From the NCBI RefSeq assembly GCF_021462415.1, contig NZ_JAKEDS010000001.1:1088273-1152272 (forward strand): 64,000 nt of DNA. Reading direction: 5' to 3'. Source of the stretch: Rhodohalobacter sp. 614A. GTDB taxonomy: Bacteria > Bacteroidota > Rhodothermia > Balneolales > Balneolaceae. Below are positions 35,889 through 43,594 of this stretch, piece after piece. Both the position numbers and the translations under genes were made by a program. The notes below the pieces were generated by a model. It was not told the DNA's origin. It searched no databases and saw only the letters and a list, made by a program, of their open reading frames with translations. The first letter of the stretch is position 1. Each line of letters starts with the position of its first letter.

Positions 35889-37511
35889 ATGTATTTAAGA
35901 AAATTTAAAGGTTATAGTTTTACAGCAGTAATCAGAAAGCTGACAAGCTTACTCGGAGTTCTTTCAGTCACGATTAGTTTGAGCATAGCGCAACCATCTG
36001 ATCCCGCTCCGGACAGAGTTCGCGGAGATGGTCCCTACGAACGGTTGATTATCCGCGGAGCAAACGTAATAGACGGAACAGGAGCTCCGGCGGCAGGGCC
36101 TATTGATATCGTGATTGAGGGAAATCGCATCACACAGGTACGGGGAGTTGGCTATCCCGGTGTGCCGATTGACGAAGAACGCAGGCCCGACGGTGCAACC
36201 AAAGAAATTGATGCTTCGGGAATGTATGTAATGCCCGGGTTTGTGGATATACATGTTCACTCCGGCGGAAAACCCAAAGTACCGAATGCAGAGTACACGT
36301 ATAAATTGTGGATGGGCCATGGAATTACAACGGTTCGCGGAGTTCCTTTTGATGATTTTGAATGGTCGTTGAGTGAAACCGAAAGGGCCAATAACAACGA
36401 GATTACAGCACCCCGAATGTTCAACTATCAACGGCCGGGTTCCGGTTGGGATCGACCCGTTCACACGCCCGAAGATGCCAGGGAATGGGTTCAATGGGCG
36501 GCTGATCAGGGAATTCATGGATTAAAACTCGGTGCGGAAGATCCCGAAATAATGGAGGCGTTGATTGATGAAGCCCATCAATTAAATCTTGGAACAGTGG
36601 CTCACCTCGATCAAATGGGAGTCGTTCGGATGGATGCAATTCAGGCGGCCGAAGTCGGTCTGGATGCCATCACACATTATTACGGCCTTTTTGAAGTACT
36701 TTACGATGATCATGATGTACAACCCTACCCGTTTGATCATAACTACAGAAATGAAACGCACCGGTTTGGCCAGGTAGCCCGCCAATGGGATAAAATTTAT
36801 GAACCAGGCGGAGAAGAGTGGAAGGCATTGATTGATCGATTTTTGGAACTCGATTTTACACTGGACCCAACGATGACAGCATACCTTGCAAGCCGCGATG
36901 TGATGAGAGCCCGAAATGCCGATTGGCACGATGAATATACGATGCCGCAAATGTGGGATTTCTATAAGCCGAGCCGAACCAATCACGGATCTTATTACTG
37001 GGACTGGACAGTTGAAGATGAACTGGAATGGGATAAATTCTATAAAGTTTGGATGCAGTTTCTCGACGATTATAAGGATGCAGGAGGACGCGTAACGGTT
37101 AGCTCCGATGCCGGTTTTATCTACAATCTGTATGGGTTCTCAACCATCGAAGAGATGGAGCTTTTTCAGGAAGCCGGTTTTCATCCGCTGGAAGTTATTC
37201 GGTCATCCACTCTACATCCTGCAGAAGAGCTTTCCAAACAGATGGAGGAGCCGGTGGAGTTTGGAATCATCAGGCCCGGCAAACTGGCCGATCTTGTCAT
37301 TATTGATGAGAATCCTATCGCCAACTTAAAAGTACTCTACGGTACAGGACATGTTCGGTATAATGACGAAACAGGCGTAGCTGAACGGGTTGGGGGAGTG
37401 AAATACACCATCAAAGACGGAATTGTATACGACGCCCAACAGCTCCTGGAAGATGTTCGAAACCTTGTTGATGAACAAGAGGAAATTGTAGGCGAAAAAG
37501 ATTCATACTAA
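35889..37511 (+). CDS. Secreted amidohydrolase, peptide-locus copy 1
   Basis: 540 aa with an N-terminal signal sequence ending near SIAQP. Amidohydrolase fold: RLIIRGANVIDGTGAP, the metal pair H122 and H124 in DIHVHSGG, a lysine in GLKLGAEDP that could be the carbamylated bridging ligand, then VAHLDQ and ITHYYG histidines, and the acidic VSSDAGF. The C-terminal cap has RPGKLADLVIIDENPIANL. The frame opens at a TTG at 35829, but the ATG at 35889 gives 540 aa and places the HxH at the same residue number as in the paralogue at 40223. The proposed role is hydrolysis of dipeptides or cyclic amides in the periplasm, an inference from context. Confidence 0.88.
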   Translation: MYLRKFKGYSFTAVIRKLTSLLGVLSVTISLSIAQPSDPAPDRVRGDGPYERLIIRGANVIDGTGAPAAGPIDIVIEGNRITQVRGVGYPGVPIDEERRPDGATKEIDASGMYVMPGFVDIHVHSGGKPKVPNAEYTYKLWMGHGITTVRGVPFDDFEWSLSETERANNNEITAPRMFNYQRPGSGWDRPVHTPEDAREWVQWAADQGIHGLKLGAEDPEIMEALIDEAHQLNLGTVAHLDQMGVVRMDAIQAAEVGLDAITHYYGLFEVLYDDHDVQPYPFDHNYRNETHRFGQVARQWDKIYEPGGEEWKALIDRFLELDFTLDPTMTAYLASRDVMRARNADWHDEYTMPQMWDFYKPSRTNHGSYYWDWTVEDELEWDKFYKVWMQFLDDYKDAGGRVTVSSDAGFIYNLYGFSTIEEMELFQEAGFHPLEVIRSSTLHPAEELSKQMEEPVEFGIIRPGKLADLVIIDENPIANLKVLYGTGHVRYNDETGVAERVGGVKYTIKDGIVYDAQQLLEDVRNLVDEQEEIVGEKDSY

Positions 37512-37537
37512 AGAAAGCTCCAATCGACGATCTGCTT

Positions 37538-39445
37538 ATGAAGCGCCAAAACTTATTCTGCCACAACATAAAAACGAAGGATATGGAACGATCAAAAACC
37601 AAATCGCCCGCTCAATCTCAACGAATAAATATTCATCAGATACGAGAAGTCTACATTTTGTCATTTGCGATATGTGTTCTTTTAATGATGAATCCTGTTT
37701 CCATTCAGGCTCAGGATGCAGATGTAGTTCTGGATCCCGAGTGGGCACAAGATCCACCTGAACTTTCAACACTTGTGAATTTTGCCAGGGAAGAAAGTGA
37801 TTTTCGGGTGGCGGTTGTCCGTTACCTGGAAGATCGTGCAGCAATCGGAAGACGTTATCCCGTTTACTATTCACCAGTCCGGCAGGAACGGTATCGCGAC
37901 TTTTTTACGGGATGGCAGGAAAGTCTTGAGGAAGTGGACTTTGACGCACTCAATCATGAAGGACAAATCGATTACATCCTCCTGAAAAATCGGGTGACCT
38001 ATGATCTGGAAATGCTGAATCTCGACGGAGAACGGTGGATCCAAATTTCCGACTTGGTTCCTTTTTCGGAAGATCTGAGGCTTCTCCAAGAAACGCGTTA
38101 CAATCGTGAACGAGTTGTACCCCGTGAGTCAGCGCAAACCATGGATGATGCGGCCATTTTGCTTGAGGAGCTAACCTACGAATTGAAGAATAGTGAAGCC
38201 TCGGACTATCCCGATGTAAGTCCGGCGATAGCCAGCCGCGCGGCTAATTATGTGGCTCACCTGCGCGAAACAGTATCTGACTGGAATGATTTTTATGAGG
38301 GCTACGACCCCATGTACAATTTTTGGAACCGCGTTCCCTATGAACGCTTACAAACTGCTCTGCAGGACTACGAAAATGCACTCATCGAAAATTTAGTAGG
38401 AATTACTCCGGGTGATCCGGGGCCAATCATCGGTGATCCGGTGATGGCGGAAGGTCTGGAAGCCGATCTGGCTTTACACATGATTCCATACACAGCCGAA
38501 GAATTAATCGCTATCGGCGAGCGAGAATTTGAGTGGATTGTTGACCGGTTTGAAGAGGTTTCCAACGATATGGGTTTTGGCGATGACTGGAAAGCTGCTC
38601 TTGAACACGTGAAAGGCCTGGCCCCGCCACCGGGAGAAAAACCATGGGCTATTTTTGATATTGCTGATTACTCGGAAGAGTATGTCCACAATATGGATAA
38701 TATCACCATTCCGCCATTGGCCGAAGAGGTATGGAGATTGGATATGCAAACCCCCGAACGCCAGCTGATTAATCCATTTTTCAGTGGTGGTGAAGTCACT
38801 CGCGTATCCTATCCAACTGACGATATGACCCATCAAAATAAATTAATGAGCATGCGGGGAAATACACCGCCATTCAATTTTGCGACGGTTCATCACGAGC
38901 TTATTCCCGGTCATCATTTGCAGGGATTCATGTCAGATCGTTTCAATGTACATCGCGGCGATTTGAATCGAACGCCATTTTGGGGCGAAGGTTGGGCACT
39001 TTACTGGGAACTGATTCTTTGGGATGACGGCTTCCCCCGCGATAATCCCGACAAGATCGGAATGCTTTTCTGGAGATTACACCGTGCCGCGAGAATTGTC
39101 TTTTCGCTGAATTTTCAACTTGGAAACTGGTCGGCCCAGGAGGCAGTGGATTTTCTTGTGGATGAAGTGGGCCATGAGCGAGCTAATGCCGAGGCAGAAG
39201 TGCGTCGTTCGGCAAGAGCAATGCCGCTCTATCAGATCGCTTACATGATTGGCGGCATGCAATTCAGGGCACTTCGGGAAGAAGTTGTGGATAGTGGCGA
39301 TATGACGCTCACGGAATTTCATGATGCTGTTTTACAGGGCGGACGAATGCCGATTGAAATGGTTCGCGCCCGTTTAACCAAACATGAACTGAACGCGGAT
39401 TATGAAAGCCAGTGGCGGTGGGAAGGAGATTCGCTGGCCGATTAA
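37538..39445 (+). CDS. DUF885 family metallopeptidase-like protein
   Basis: 635 aa, exported (hydrophobic segment about 38-58 ending IQAQD). DUF885 domain with the zinc motif HELIPGHH at residues 453-460 (variant HExxPGHH) and the downstream GEGWALYWELILWDDGF that supplies the next glutamate. Members of this family behave like carboxypeptidases or other zinc peptidases; biochemical evidence is limited. Two starts are possible: ATG 37538, or ATG 37583 (MERSKTK) just after GAAGG. It lies between two paralogous amidohydrolases, 26 bp after the first, and is probably in the same operon. Confidence 0.88.
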   Translation: MKRQNLFCHNIKTKDMERSKTKSPAQSQRINIHQIREVYILSFAICVLLMMNPVSIQAQDADVVLDPEWAQDPPELSTLVNFAREESDFRVAVVRYLEDRAAIGRRYPVYYSPVRQERYRDFFTGWQESLEEVDFDALNHEGQIDYILLKNRVTYDLEMLNLDGERWIQISDLVPFSEDLRLLQETRYNRERVVPRESAQTMDDAAILLEELTYELKNSEASDYPDVSPAIASRAANYVAHLRETVSDWNDFYEGYDPMYNFWNRVPYERLQTALQDYENALIENLVGITPGDPGPIIGDPVMAEGLEADLALHMIPYTAEELIAIGEREFEWIVDRFEEVSNDMGFGDDWKAALEHVKGLAPPPGEKPWAIFDIADYSEEYVHNMDNITIPPLAEEVWRLDMQTPERQLINPFFSGGEVTRVSYPTDDMTHQNKLMSMRGNTPPFNFATVHHELIPGHHLQGFMSDRFNVHRGDLNRTPFWGEGWALYWELILWDDGFPRDNPDKIGMLFWRLHRAARIVFSLNFQLGNWSAQEAVDFLVDEVGHERANAEAEVRRSARAMPLYQIAYMIGGMQFRALREEVVDSGDMTLTEFHDAVLQGGRMPIEMVRARLTKHELNADYESQWRWEGDSLAD

Positions 39446-39511
39446 TTTCAGCCATTGCTTCATAAAAATCAAAAGAATGAAATTTCCATCCATCACCCCA
39501 AAACCTATAGA

Positions 39512-40159
39512 ATGAGCCTAAAAGCCGTCGTTTCTTATGCATTAAGTTTTTGCCTGTTTGTGACTCATATTTCGCTGCCAGTGGTGCATGTCGGGTCATC
39601 AATTCAGGATGCTGTACGGGTGGCTTTTGTAGGATTTCACTTTGAAGAAATCACTGTGGATAAGCAAAATGAAATGGATCAGAATCTCTTTCTTCTTTTG
39701 GACTCCGAACCAAGGCTCTATACAATCCCCATGGAGACCATACATGAACGGCTTGATGAACAACTTTTAACCAATTTACAGACAAATCCGCAGGCGGAGG
39801 ATTTACAGCAAGCTGCCCGGTTGCTGGATGCAGATCACATTTTTACCGGGTCATTGCAGAATCCAAGCAATGATCCGCAATACACAGCTCTGGTCGGAGA
39901 TGTAATACGGTATGATTCTGTGGATGGCCAACTTTACAACTTACGGATCCAGAGCTTTTACGAGAATTTTGATACGGAACTAACCAGGATTTATACACAG
40001 TTAATCCAGACCATTGTCCCGCCTGAGAAGAAAGGGTTTTTTAGAAGGTATTTACCTGGTGTGCTTATCGTTGCGGCAACTGCGGCAGCAGTCATTATTC
40101 TGGTTGGTGGCACCGATGGCCAGGGAACGGGGGAAGGTCCGGGGCCTATCGCACCTTAA
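39512..40159 (+). CDS. Exported protein of unknown function, C-terminally anchored
   Basis: 215 aa from ATG 39512 (the frame opens at TTG 39455). A hydrophobic signal segment near the start (VVSYALSFCLFVTHISL) and a second helix near the C-terminus (LPGVLIVAATAAAVIIL), followed by a Gly-rich tail. The middle VRVAFVGFHFEEI ... LLDADHIFTGSLQ ... GDVIRYDSVDGQLYNLRIQSF has the rhythm of the small alpha/beta domain found in CsgG, LpoB and FlgT-type envelope proteins (compare 'VAVxxF ... GADxIxxGxI'). That similarity is weak. The gene sits within the peptidase/amidohydrolase cluster, so a role in its assembly at the outer membrane is possible but not shown. Confidence 0.65.
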   Translation: MSLKAVVSYALSFCLFVTHISLPVVHVGSSIQDAVRVAFVGFHFEEITVDKQNEMDQNLFLLLDSEPRLYTIPMETIHERLDEQLLTNLQTNPQAEDLQQAARLLDADHIFTGSLQNPSNDPQYTALVGDVIRYDSVDGQLYNLRIQSFYENFDTELTRIYTQLIQTIVPPEKKGFFRRYLPGVLIVAATAAAVIILVGGTDGQGTGEGPGPIAP

Positions 40160-40222
40160 AAAATCTGCAAAACATCTTAATAATTACAGCCTAACCGAAG
40201 AACTAAAATCAAATAAACCAAA

Positions 40223-41845
40223 ATGAAACTCTCCAAACATACGCTTCAAAAGTTTGTTCCATCATTGATGGGAACAGGCCTGATTTTCCTATTAACAGTG
40301 GGACTCACTTTGTCTGCCATCGCTCAACCTTCTGAACCTGCGCCCGACAGAACAGAAGGCGACGGGCCTTATGAAAGGCTAATTATCCGTGGTGCAAATG
40401 TCATTGATGGAACCGGCGCTCCTATGTCCGGGCCGAAAGATATTGTCATCGAGGGAAATAAAATTGTGGAGGTTCGAAGTGTTGGTTATCCCGGTGTGCC
40501 TATTGATGAAGAGAGACGCCCTGATGGTGCAACTCACGAGATTGACGCTGAAGGGATGTATGTGATGCCCGGATTTATCGATATGCATGTTCATACAGGT
40601 GGCAAACCAAAGGTGCCGGAAGCGGAATATGTTTACAAACTATGGTTGGGCCACGGTGTAACAACGGTACGGGGAGTTCCATTTGGAGGGCATGATTGGT
40701 CGCTAAGTGAAAAAGCGCGAAGTGCTAATAATGAGATTACAGCTCCGAGAATGGTTAGTTATCATCGCCCTGGTTCCGGTTGGGATGAAGGATCCATTGA
40801 TACTCCGGAAAAGGCTCGCGAATGGGTTCGGTGGGCAAAAGAAGAAGGTGTTGATGGATTAAAAGTGGGAGCCTATGATCCGGAAATTATGGAAGCGTTG
40901 TTAGATGAAGGCAAAACGCTGGGAATGGGAAGTACTGCTCACCTTGCTCAATCCGGTGTGGTACGAATGAATACGCTTGATGCCGCTCGTTTGGGATTGG
41001 GAGCTCAAACTCATTTTTACGGTTTGTTTGAATCCATGTATGATGACAGAGATGTACAGCCCGGCCCATACGATTATAATTATCAAAATGAGCAAGATCG
41101 ATTCGGACAGGTAGCCCGCCAATGGGATATGATCGTGGAGCCCGGTGGAAAGGAATGGAATGCATTGATTGATGAATTCCTGGAATACGATTTTACGATG
41201 GATCCAACCATGACCATCTATGAAGCCAGCCGTGATGTAATGAGAGCCCGAAATAAAGACTGGCATCGGGAATATACCCTGCCAACCCTGTGGGATTTTT
41301 ACAAACCCAGCCGAAGAGCTCACGGTTCCTATTGGTTTTACTGGACGACCGAAGATGAAGTGGCATGGAAAAATTACTACAACGTTTGGATGCAATTTCT
41401 GGATGACTATAAAGATGCCGGGGGGCGGGTTACAACCGGATCAGATTCAGGATTTATTTACCAGTTGTATGGATTCGGATACATTCGTGAGTTGGAACTC
41501 CTTCAGGAAGCCGGTTTCCATCCGCTTGAAGTGATTCGGTCGGCAACCCTTTCCGGTGCAGAGGAACTTGTAAAAGCCAGTGGTGAAGACATTGATCGTG
41601 GAATTATTCGTCCGGGCAAACTCGCCGATTTAGTGATTGTGGAGGAGAATCCCATTGCGAATTTGAAAGTGCTTTACGGAAACGGCGCAATACGGCTGAA
41701 AGGCGTGGATGAAGTAGAACGGGTTGGCGGTGTAAAATATACGATCAAAGATGGTATTGTATATGATGCCAAACAACTCCTGCAAGACGTGCGCGATATG
41801 GTGGATGCGCAGGAAAGTGAGCTCGGCGAAAAAGAGTGGTACTAA
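40223..41845 (+). CDS. Secreted amidohydrolase, peptide-locus copy 2
   Basis: 540 aa, the same length as copy 1 at 35889 and very similar along the whole protein (both share GPYERLIIRGANVIDGTGAP and YPGVPIDEERRPDGAT). Signal peptide ending near LSAIAQP. Metal ligands are H122 and H124 in DMHVHTGG, a lysine in GLKVGAYDP, STAHLAQ, QTHFYG and the acidic TGSDSGF. The duplication brackets the DUF885 gene and the 215-aa protein. The two enzymes differ around the active site (for example DDFEWSLSE versus GGHDWSLSE), which could mean related but different substrates. A terminator follows. Confidence 0.9.
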   Translation: MKLSKHTLQKFVPSLMGTGLIFLLTVGLTLSAIAQPSEPAPDRTEGDGPYERLIIRGANVIDGTGAPMSGPKDIVIEGNKIVEVRSVGYPGVPIDEERRPDGATHEIDAEGMYVMPGFIDMHVHTGGKPKVPEAEYVYKLWLGHGVTTVRGVPFGGHDWSLSEKARSANNEITAPRMVSYHRPGSGWDEGSIDTPEKAREWVRWAKEEGVDGLKVGAYDPEIMEALLDEGKTLGMGSTAHLAQSGVVRMNTLDAARLGLGAQTHFYGLFESMYDDRDVQPGPYDYNYQNEQDRFGQVARQWDMIVEPGGKEWNALIDEFLEYDFTMDPTMTIYEASRDVMRARNKDWHREYTLPTLWDFYKPSRRAHGSYWFYWTTEDEVAWKNYYNVWMQFLDDYKDAGGRVTTGSDSGFIYQLYGFGYIRELELLQEAGFHPLEVIRSATLSGAEELVKASGEDIDRGIIRPGKLADLVIVEENPIANLKVLYGNGAIRLKGVDEVERVGGVKYTIKDGIVYDAKQLLQDVRDMVDAQESELGEKEWY

Positions 41846-41856
41846 CTAAGACCTCA

Positions 41857-41895
41857 AACACCTTCCCCGATCCGCCATACGGGGGAGGTGTTTTC
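41857..41895 (+). terminator. Terminator after amidohydrolase copy 2
   Basis: AACACCTTCCCC (41857-41868) pairs with GGGGGAGGTGTT (41881-41892) with one to two weak positions, followed by TTTT. It separates copy 2 from copy 3. Confidence 0.75.
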
Positions 41896-41920
41896 CCTAT
41901 TCCTTAATACAACCAGAAAA

Positions 41921-43522
41921 ATGACACATTCTCCAAGACTTAGAAGTAAATATCTGCTTGTTCTTTTGTTGTTTCTGATGATTAGCACATCAGAACTTTA
42001 TGCTCAAAATCAATTTGGTGAGCTTGCTGAAGGCCCATATGGCAAATTGGTCATCCAAAATGCGATGGTAATTCCAGGGCATGGTGGGCCGCCTGTGGGT
42101 CCCTACGATATTATCATCGAAGGAAATATGATTACGGATATGGTTCCGTTCGATCCGGTTACCGCTGAGCGTCGGGGTGATACAGATCGGCCAACCGGCG
42201 ACCGGACCATCGATGCTACCGGCAAATATATCATGCCGGGAATGATCGATTTGCACATGCATTTGAGACAGGAACCCATGCCAATCGAATATGTTTATTA
42301 CACAAAACTGGCCCACGGCGTGACTACGCTTGTGCCGGCGCCCGATCGCGGACTCGATACCGCAATGGACGAAGCAGAACGAAGTGCGAATAATGAGATT
42401 CTGGCTCCCCGAATGTTTCCAATCTGGGGCTGGGGAAGTAATACGGATTTCGACAGAGAATTTTTGGAGAATCCGGAAAATGCTCCGGAAATAGCCGAAG
42501 AGATGATGAGCCGGGGAGCACATGTCGTAAGCGTCGGAAGTTTGGGGTGGAATCAGGAATTACTGGGTGCCGTTTGCGAAGCGGTAACCGAAGCCGGCGG
42601 AATCACAACCTATCATATTCCCCCAAATACAACCTCTGTTACACAAGCTGTGGATGCCGCACGGCTTGGGGTGACAATGATTGAGCATCACTATGCTTAT
42701 GCCGAATCTTCGCTCGACCGCCAGGTACAGGACTATCCGCGGGATTACAATTACAATGATGAAAATGCCCGTTTTCGTCATGCAGGAAAAGTCTGGACCG
42801 AGGCAAACAAAGAACGTTTATTGGGCGAAGTTGCAGACTCTCTTGTTGCATATGGAGTTCACATGCTTCCCACGCGGGTCGTTTACGAAGCCAATCGCGA
42901 TATTCTTCGGGCAACCAGCCTTCCCTGGCATGAAAAATATACGCATCAGGCACTCATCAACTGGAATCTGCCGAATCCAGCTTTTCATGGTTCTTATCAC
43001 TATGACTGGACTTCCGATGATGAATTCTACTGGAGTTACGCTTTTGATTTATGGGGAGATCTGATTTATGAATTCAATAAACGCGGCGGACACGTTTCCT
43101 ACGGCACAGATGATAACTACATTTGGGCTACGCCCGGTTTCTCCAATATTCGGGAGTTACAACTGCTTCGCGAAACCGGTTTACATACCCTCGAAGTACT
43201 GAAAGCAGCTACGTACAACAGCGCAATAACATTGCGGCAGGAAAAACTTGGCCTGGTTCGCCCGGGTTATAAAGCGGATTTAATGATTGTGGATGGCAGC
43301 CCGCTTTACAATTTGCGTTTCATGTATTCATTCGGGGCGGTTACTCTTGATGAGAATGGTGAAATGATGCGGACGAATGGCATTGAACATACCATCAAGG
43401 ATGGTGTTGTTATCAATAATGAACGGTTGATGGAAGAGGTAGAACGGATGGTGAAAGAATCCAAAGAAGGGATTGATGAATCCAATATTCAGAACTCTCC
43501 ATTTTTGATTGAAGGCGAATAA
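41921..43522 (+). CDS. Secreted amidohydrolase, peptide-locus copy 3 (divergent)
   Basis: 533 aa from ATG 41921 (the frame opens at GTG 41888, inside the terminator). Signal peptide ending in SELYAQ. First metal pair H112 and H114 in DLHMHLRQ; later TYHIPPN, IEHHYAY and the acidic YGTDDNYIW are present. The lysine of GLKLG in copies 1 and 2 is replaced: the aligned stretch reads VVSVGSLGW. This suggests a different metal centre, perhaps mononuclear. The C-terminal cap LVRPGYKADLMIVDGSPLYNL is typical. It is related to, but clearly more distant from, the other two copies and has its own leader after a terminator. Confidence 0.88.
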   Translation: MTHSPRLRSKYLLVLLLFLMISTSELYAQNQFGELAEGPYGKLVIQNAMVIPGHGGPPVGPYDIIIEGNMITDMVPFDPVTAERRGDTDRPTGDRTIDATGKYIMPGMIDLHMHLRQEPMPIEYVYYTKLAHGVTTLVPAPDRGLDTAMDEAERSANNEILAPRMFPIWGWGSNTDFDREFLENPENAPEIAEEMMSRGAHVVSVGSLGWNQELLGAVCEAVTEAGGITTYHIPPNTTSVTQAVDAARLGVTMIEHHYAYAESSLDRQVQDYPRDYNYNDENARFRHAGKVWTEANKERLLGEVADSLVAYGVHMLPTRVVYEANRDILRATSLPWHEKYTHQALINWNLPNPAFHGSYHYDWTSDDEFYWSYAFDLWGDLIYEFNKRGGHVSYGTDDNYIWATPGFSNIRELQLLRETGLHTLEVLKAATYNSAITLRQEKLGLVRPGYKADLMIVDGSPLYNLRFMYSFGAVTLDENGEMMRTNGIEHTIKDGVVINNERLMEEVERMVKESKEGIDESNIQNSPFLIEGE

Positions 43523-43594
43523 ACAGCAAACTCATTATTTTCTGTTATAATTTATAATCATATATCAATTTTCAACAGACAGAAGGTATTTAAA

